From the NCBI RefSeq assembly GCF_012273515.2, contig NZ_CP050975.2, positions 9,734,001 through 9,798,000 on the forward strand: a stretch of DNA of 64,000 bases. The letters run 5' to 3'. Positions 59,877 to 64,000 of the stretch are shown piece by piece. This DNA is from Streptomyces sp. RPA4-2. GTDB lineage: Bacteria; Actinomycetota; Actinomycetes; Streptomycetales; Streptomycetaceae. Within the stretch, counting starts at the first letter, position 1, and the number at the start of each line of letters is the position of its first letter. The position numbers were made by a program, and so were the translations under genes. The notes under the pieces were generated by a model. The model saw only the letters and a list, made by a program, of their open reading frames with translations, did not search any database and had not been told where the DNA came from.

Positions 59877-60268
59877 CCGAAGAACGTCCTGGCGCCGCCG
59901 AGGTCGTCGACAGCGTCCTTGTCGCGCTCGCCGACCCGACGCGACGCCAACTGCTCGAACTGCTCGCCGCGCGGGGCGAGGCCACCGCGACGACACTCGC
60001 CGAAGGGCTTCCCGTCTCGCGGCAGGCGGTGGTCAAGCATCTCTCGGTCCTGGACGCCGCCGGGCTGGTCACCGGCGGCCGGGTCGGACGCGAGGTGCGC
60101 TACGCGGTGCGGCCCGCGGCCCTGAGCGCCACGGCCCGTTGGATGGCCACGCTCGCGGCCGACTGGGACCGGCGACTGGCCAACATCAAGCACATCGCCG
60201 AGGAGGCGGAGCGGGAGGCGCGAAACGAGGGGAGCGCCCCGGGCCCGTCACAGGACCGGAACATGTGA
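59873..60268 (+). CDS. ArsR family transcriptional repressor
   Basis: 131 residues. The winged helix has VDSVLVALADPTRRQLLELLAARGEATATTLAEGLPVSRQAVVKHLSVLDAAGLVTGGRVGREVRYAVRPAAL. There is no metal-binding CxC pair, so it is not a metal sensor of the classical ArsR type. GTG 59873 overlaps the SRPBCC stop. Likely autoregulates this operon through the inverted repeats upstream and senses a small ligand held by the partner. A 14-bp terminator stem follows. Confidence 0.9.
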   Translation: MTEERPGAAEVVDSVLVALADPTRRQLLELLAARGEATATTLAEGLPVSRQAVVKHLSVLDAAGLVTGGRVGREVRYAVRPAALSATARWMATLAADWDRRLANIKHIAEEAEREARNEGSAPGPSQDRNM

Positions 60269-60283
60269 GGAGCCGCCCGGCGC

Positions 60284-60319
60284 GCGAACGGTCACCCCGT
60301 CAGGCGGGTGACCGTTCGC
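60284..60319 (+). terminator. Terminator after SRPBCC-ArsR operon
   Basis: GCGAACGGTCACCC (60284-60297) pairs with GGGTGACCGTTCGC (60306-60319), a 14-bp stem 15 bases after the ArsR stop. Confidence 0.72.
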
Positions 60320-60451
60320 CCACATGTGCCCGTAGGGCCGGGGGCGCGTCTCGACCTACGCTGTCCGTGGCGACCGCAAACGGGAACGGCACGCGCCCGG
60401 CAGTCGCGGTCCGCGGTTCGTGGTTCGGTTCGGCGTCGAGGGAGGCCGCTC

Positions 60452-60991
60452 ATGGCCAGCGCGTTTCAGGAGCGCAAGCTCAAGGGGATGTTCGCCGCGT
60501 TCGACGCGGACGGTGACGGCTACCTGCGCCAGGACGACTTCACGGCGCTCGTCGCCCGCTGGAGCCTGCTCCCGGCAGTGGGGCCCGGGACACCACTGCG
60601 CGCGCGGGTCGAGACGTTGCTGATGGGTTGGTGGGACGCCCTTCTGGAGGCCGGGGACGCCAACGGTGACGGCACGGTCGACATGAGTGAACTGCTCTCC
60701 CTCGTCGACCGGTTGCCCACCATGGCCGAGGCCGTCACCGCGACCGCCGACACCGTCTTCGACGCCGTGGACGCCAACGGTGACGGCCGCATCTCCCCGG
60801 AGGAACACCACAGGCTCGTGGAGACCTGGAACGGGCGGCCCGCGGACATGACCGGTGTCTTCGAACTGCTCGACCCGAACGGCGACGGGCACCTCGGCCG
60901 TGAGGAGTTCGCCTTTCTCTGGCGCCAGTTCTGGACCAGCGACGACCCGGCGGAACCGGGCAACTGGCTCTGCGGCCGCTTTCCCGGATGA
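60452..60991 (+). CDS. EF-hand calcium-binding protein (calerythrin/sarcoplasmic type)
   Basis: 179 residues with four EF-hand loops: DADGDGYLRQDD (about 18-29), DANGDGTVDMSE (about 70-81), DANGDGRISPEE (about 108-119) and DPNGDGHLGREE (about 142-153). All keep Asp at positions 1, 3 and 5 and the acidic residue at 12. The layout follows calerythrin/CabD-like actinobacterial calcium buffers. GAGGGAGG precedes ATG 60452. Cytoplasmic; probable calcium buffer or sensor. Monocistronic. Confidence 0.92.
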   Translation: MASAFQERKLKGMFAAFDADGDGYLRQDDFTALVARWSLLPAVGPGTPLRARVETLLMGWWDALLEAGDANGDGTVDMSELLSLVDRLPTMAEAVTATADTVFDAVDANGDGRISPEEHHRLVETWNGRPADMTGVFELLDPNGDGHLGREEFAFLWRQFWTSDDPAEPGNWLCGRFPG

Positions 60992-61241
60992 CAGCTGACA
61001 CCTGACGGCTGTCGGCGCTTGATCCGGCGCCTGTCCGGCGGCCCGGCCGATGTGGTGCGCAGGGGGCGACGCGACCAGCTCGGAGTGGGCGAGGGTGACG
61101 GCGTACCCACCCACGTACGGTCTGCTGTACGGGCGTTGCAGCGAACACACCGCAAAGAGATCGACGGGACGCGCTTGCGCGGGTACCCCGGGATTCCGCG
61201 GTGGGGCCTGTCCCCGCGGCCCGGCGAGTGGAAACCATCGC

Positions 61242-61273
61242 GAACCCCAACGCCGGCACCGGCGTTGGGGTTC
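61242..61273 (+). terminator. Strong terminator hairpin
   Basis: A 15-bp perfect stem, GAACCCCAACGCCGG with CCGGCGTTGGGGTTC, and a two-base loop. It separates the EF-hand gene from the chitinase promoter. Confidence 0.8.
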
Positions 61274-61348
61274 AGCCCGTGGCGAGGACACGTTCGGGGT
61301 CGGCGGCGGTGGCCGCGCTCGCCCGAACTCTTCCCGGATTCAAGGGTA

Positions 61349-61378
61349 TTGACGCGAAGCTGGTCTAGTCCATACCGT
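61349..61378 (+). promoter_or_regulatory. Chitinase promoter with DasR-responsive element (dre-like)
   Basis: TTGACG (61349-61354), an 18-bp spacer and TACCGT (61373-61378) form a promoter. TGGTCTAGTCCA (61361-61372) in the spacer matches the DasR operator core TGGTCTAGACCA with one mismatch, as in known Streptomyces chitinase promoters. Confidence 0.75.
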
Positions 61379-61511
61379 CATCGGTCATCGGATGTTCATG
61401 TGGCGGAATCGACGTCAGTCACATGAACTGCCGTTCCGTCCCCGATGCCCCACTCACGGCACCGCCCCCCGCATCATCGCGCCCCCTCGCGCTCATGACA
61501 GGAGCCGTCTT

Positions 61512-62939
61512 GTGATCAGATCCGCCGTCAGAGCCCTTGCCACCGCTCCCGCTGTCCTTGCCATGGCGGCCACCGCCGTCGTCGCCGCCGGCGGCTCCGC
61601 GAGCGCCGCGGCCAACCCGGGCCCAGGCTTCCCCGCCCACTACGCCGCGCCGTACGTCGAGACGTGGAACTCGCCCTCGGCCATGACCAACGCCCGCAAC
61701 GCGACGGGCCTGAAGTACTACACGCTCGCTTTCGTCATCGACGGCGGCGGCTGCAACGCCATGTTCAACGGAGACACGCCCGTCACCGACGCCGGCTGGA
61801 CCTCCGCGATCAACTCCCTGCGGGGAGCGGGCGGCGACGTCATCGCCTCCTTCGGCGGTGCTTCCGGAACCGAGGAGGCACAGGCCTGTACGACCGTGAC
61901 CTCGCTCAAGGCCCAGTACAAGAAGGTCATCGACACCCTCAACCTCACCCGCGTCGACTTCGACATCGAAGGCGGCGCGATCGCCGACACCGCCGCCAAC
62001 GACCGCCGCAACAAGGCGCTCGCCCAGCTCCAGCAGGAGTACGCCGCCGCGGGGCGCAAGCTCGACGTCCAGTACACCCTGCCGGCCATGCCGAACGGGC
62101 TGGACGGCAACGGGACGAAGCTGCTGTCCAACGCCAAGAGCAACGGCCTCAACGTCAACCTCGTCAACATCATGACGATGGACTACTACGACGGAACCCG
62201 GGACATGGGCAAGGCGGCCACCGACGCCGCCACCGCTCTGCGCGGCCAGCTCGGCGCCATCTGGCCGGAGAAGTCCGACGCCCAGCTGTGGGCGATGGAG
62301 GGCAACACCCCGATGATCGGGGTCAACGACGACGTCAGCGAGATCTTCACCACCGGCAACGCCACCACGCTCACCAACTTCGCCAAGTCCAAGGGCATCC
62401 AGGAACTCGCCTTCTGGGCGCTCGGCCGTGACAAGGCCTGCGCCACCAACGGCCAGCTCTCCGACACCTGCAGTGGCACCCCGCAGAGCGCCTGGCAGTT
62501 CTCCAGTACCTTCAACTCCGTGACCGGCGGTACCACCCCGCCGCCGCCCACCGGTTCCACCGGCCAGATCACGGGCCTCGGCGGCAAGTGCGTGGACGTC
62601 GCCTCGGCGAGCAGCGCCAACGGCACCGCCGTCCAGCTGTACGACTGCAACGGCACCACCGCCCAGCAGTGGACCGTGGGTTCCGACAACACCGTCCGCA
62701 GCCTCGGTAAGTGCATGGACCTCACCTCGGCGGGCACCGCCAACGGCACCAAGGTCCAGCTGTACGACTGCAACGGCACCGGCGCCCAGGTCTGGCAGCC
62801 CGGCAGCGGCGACACCCTGGTGAACCCCGTGTCCGGCAAGTGCCTCGACGTCACCGACAAGTCGACGGCCAATGGAGCCCGGCTGCAGATCTGGACCTGC
62901 GCGGGTGGCACCAACCAGCAGTTCCACCTCCCGGCCTGA
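61512..62939 (+). CDS. Secreted GH18 chitinase with ricin-type lectin domain
   Basis: 475 residues. A signal peptide (RSAVRALATAPAVLAMAATAVVAAGGSASA) leads a GH18 barrel (about 38-335) with FPAHYAAPYVETWNS, VIASFGGASGT (SxGG), and the catalytic LTRVDFDIEGG (DxDxE). A PPPPT linker joins a ricin B/CBM13 domain (about 350-475) with repeated KC(V/M/L)D(V/L)..AS(S/T)ANGT.VQLYDCNGT..Q.W. Degrades chitin or similar glycan outside the cell. GTG 61512 follows AGGAG. Regulated by the dre-like site upstream, so probably repressed by DasR. Confidence 0.92.
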   Translation: MIRSAVRALATAPAVLAMAATAVVAAGGSASAAANPGPGFPAHYAAPYVETWNSPSAMTNARNATGLKYYTLAFVIDGGGCNAMFNGDTPVTDAGWTSAINSLRGAGGDVIASFGGASGTEEAQACTTVTSLKAQYKKVIDTLNLTRVDFDIEGGAIADTAANDRRNKALAQLQQEYAAAGRKLDVQYTLPAMPNGLDGNGTKLLSNAKSNGLNVNLVNIMTMDYYDGTRDMGKAATDAATALRGQLGAIWPEKSDAQLWAMEGNTPMIGVNDDVSEIFTTGNATTLTNFAKSKGIQELAFWALGRDKACATNGQLSDTCSGTPQSAWQFSSTFNSVTGGTTPPPPTGSTGQITGLGGKCVDVASASSANGTAVQLYDCNGTTAQQWTVGSDNTVRSLGKCMDLTSAGTANGTKVQLYDCNGTGAQVWQPGSGDTLVNPVSGKCLDVTDKSTANGARLQIWTCAGGTNQQFHLPA

Positions 62940-62958
62940 CAGGGGGACAGGCCCGCTA

Positions 62959-62989
62959 CCGCCCGGCGCACCGTGTGTGTGCCGGGCGG
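62959..62989. terminator. Terminator between convergent genes
   Basis: CCGCCCGGC (62959-62967) pairs with GCCGGGCGG (62981-62989), 20 bases after the chitinase stop and before the end of the convergent hydratase gene. Confidence 0.65.
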
Positions 62990-63055
62990 CAGCGTGTGCG
63001 GCTTGGGGAGGGGCGCTGGGCGATGGGTGTTCGGCCGGTCCGGGGCTGAGCGCCG

Positions 63056-63889
63056 TCAGAGCTCACCGATGACCGTGCCGAGTTCGAGCTCGGTGTGGGA
63101 GCGCTCCTGGAGCCCGCGCTGCATCAGGGCGCCGACCCGGGCGACGACGGCGCTGTCGCCCGCCAGGACCTGGAACATACTGCCGTCGACGTGGACATCC
63201 TCCTTGGGCGCGAGGGCGGCCGCGTTGATGCGCCGCTTGGCGAGTCGCACGGCCGCTTCCGGGAATCCGGCGATGCGCTCGGCGAGCCGCTCCACGTGTG
63301 AGGGCAGTTCCTCGTCCGGCAGGGCCTTGTTGACCACACCGATGCGTTCGGCCTCCCGTGCGTCGACGTCCTCCGAGCTCAGGATCATCTGCATGGCCTG
63401 GCCGCGGCCGGCGAGCCGCACGAGATGCTGGACGGCGCCCGCACCGGTGAAGACCCCGGTGCCCACCTCGATCTGACCGATGACGGCGCGTTCGAGGGAC
63501 GCGAACCGCATGTCGCACGCGTACAGGAACTCGGCGCCGGCGCCGCGAGCCCGGCCTTCGAGGAGCGCGATCGTGACGGGACGCGCCTCGCTCAGGCGCC
63601 GGAAAAGGGCGCCGAGACTCACGTCGTCCGGGCCGCCGGACGTGGCGGCGGCCGCCGTGTACTGGGCGATCCGCTTGAGGTCGACGTGGGAGATGAAGAA
63701 GTCCGGGTCCGCGCTGCGGAACACCACGACGCGCACGTCACCGTCGGTGTCGGTGGCGTCGAGCAGGGCCACGAGATCCGTGACCAGTCGTTCGTCGATG
63801 AGGTTGACCGGAGGGTTGTCGAAGGTGGCCCACAGGACCCCGTTGCGCAGTTCCGTCCGGATTGTCTCGTACGAGTATGTTGCGGGCAC
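63056..63889 (-). CDS. Enoyl-CoA hydratase/isomerase family protein
   Basis: 277 residues of crotonase fold. It has LWATFDNPPVNLIDERLVTDLVALLDA, VVVFRSADPDFFISHVDL (oxyanion-hole segment), VTIALLEGRARGAGAEFLYACDMRFAS and QIEVGTGVFTGAGAVQHLVRLAGRGQAMQMILSSEDVDAREAERIGVVNKAL. The first catalytic Glu position is not clearly occupied (ARGAGAEF instead of the usual GxxxGGG), so activity may be atypical. GTG 63889 follows GGAAGGGGG. Two identical-type operators lie upstream at 63916-63971. Confidence 0.88.
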   Translation of the reverse strand: MPATYSYETIRTELRNGVLWATFDNPPVNLIDERLVTDLVALLDATDTDGDVRVVVFRSADPDFFISHVDLKRIAQYTAAAATSGGPDDVSLGALFRRLSEARPVTIALLEGRARGAGAEFLYACDMRFASLERAVIGQIEVGTGVFTGAGAVQHLVRLAGRGQAMQMILSSEDVDAREAERIGVVNKALPDEELPSHVERLAERIAGFPEAAVRLAKRRINAAALAPKEDVHVDGSMFQVLAGDSAVVARVGALMQRGLQERSHTELELGTVIGEL

Positions 63890-63915
63890 TTGATGCGCCC
63901 CCTTCCTCAATATCA

Positions 63916-63971
63916 CTTGCTTTCTGCAAGCTACGTGGGTCATCCTGGCATCGGGACTTGCATTTTGCAAG
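63916..63971. promoter_or_regulatory. Duplicated operator CTTGC-N5-GCAAG
   Basis: CTTGC-TTTCT-GCAAG (63916-63930) and CTTGC-ATTTT-GCAAG (63957-63971), spaced 41 bp (about four helical turns), flank the expected promoter of the hydratase gene. The pattern resembles MarR- or TetR-type operators; the regulator may be just beyond the window. Confidence 0.65.
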
Positions 63972-64000
63972 CAACACGGCGGCCGGGGGAGAAAGGCAGG

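Larger units (their letters stand above)
60992..61511. other. Regulatory region with terminator and dre-like operator
   Basis: 520 bp between the EF-hand and chitinase genes. It holds the terminator at 61242 and the DasR-type site with promoter at 61349-61378. No gene is supported. Confidence 0.6.

Noticed and set aside
61419..62927. Minus-strand frame of about 500 codons
   Set aside because: Runs opposite the GH18 chitinase with Gly/Ala/Val-rich low complexity and no start signal.

Overview
The window is chromosomal DNA of a high-GC actinobacterium, almost certainly a Streptomyces or close relative. Supporting signs are the very G+C-rich third codon positions, frequent GTG and TTG starts, GTGA/ATGA stop-start overlaps, several leaderless-type promoters, a DasR-type chitinase operator, PP2C/SpoIIE phosphatases, and F420/LLM oxidoreductases. 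I found no rRNA, tRNA, CRISPR array, prophage or complete insertion sequence. It reads as an accessory-rich arm of small operons with paired regulators.

Layout. 1-1.9 kb: STM4015-like and DUF6745 genes fired from divergent promoters of the DNA-damage (RecA-NDp/PafBC) type. 2-4.5 kb: GlxA-type regulator with an isochorismatase, then an orphan ParA-like ATPase with a small partner. 4.8-7 kb: secreted amidase-domain protein and secreted NHL beta-propeller. 7.4-10.3 kb: MarR regulator, LLM oxidoreductase/FMN reductase pair and a second FMN reductase. 10.5-14.3 kb: FUSC membrane protein divergent from a DyP peroxidase-encapsulin nanocompartment operon. 14.4-18.4 kb: Hsp20, Gre-factor-like protein, unknown proteins, a palindromic repeat element, DUF1345 protein and a 25-residue ribosomal protein bL37. 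18.5-23.2 kb: PAS-PP2C phosphatase, secreted GH87-like glucanase, spermidine-synthase-like protein. 23.7-26.9 kb: second MarR paralogue, acyl-CoA dehydrogenase remnant with an HIBYL-CoA hydrolase-like gene, cobalamin riboswitch with cbtB-cbtA. 27.7-32.6 kb: glyoxylate bypass (malate synthase, isocitrate lyase) with a divergent RamB/ScfR-type regulator. 33-39.1 kb: ArAE-like exporter, orphan sugar-binding lipoprotein, BP74-like secreted protein, LLM/SRPBCC pair, HxlR regulator. 39.3-42.6 kb: zinc-finger anti-sigma-like protein, NarL-type two-component system, BlaI-type repressor and a truncated FTR1 iron permease. 43-47.6 kb: DUF3533 membrane protein, HxlR regulator divergent from an MFS pump, secreted trypsin-like protease. 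47.7-53.6 kb: IclR regulator divergent from a five-gene coupled operon (intradiol dioxygenase, DoxX, amidohydrolase, type III CoA-transferase, citryl-CoA-lyase-like enzyme). 53.8-58.5 kb: two PP2C phosphatases and a Sel1-like protein. 58.6-60.3 kb: Doc/Phd-like toxin-antitoxin pair and an SRPBCC-ArsR operon. 60.5-64 kb: EF-hand protein, GH18 chitinase with lectin domain under a dre-like operator, enoyl-CoA hydratase with duplicated CTTGC-N5-GCAAG operators.

How parts work together. Malate synthase and isocitrate lyase form the glyoxylate shunt, probably controlled by the adjacent acyl-CoA-responsive regulator. DyP carries a C-terminal encapsulin-targeting peptide and is translationally coupled to its shell. 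The IclR-controlled operon looks like a complete peripheral pathway: ring cleavage, hydrolysis, CoA activation and carbon-carbon cleavage. I do not recognise its substrate, and it is the best candidate here for an undescribed system. Recurrent TAnnnT-N6-ATG arrangements ahead of regulators and one transporter suggest leaderless transcripts. Two near-identical palindromic elements and two truncated genes mark past rearrangement.
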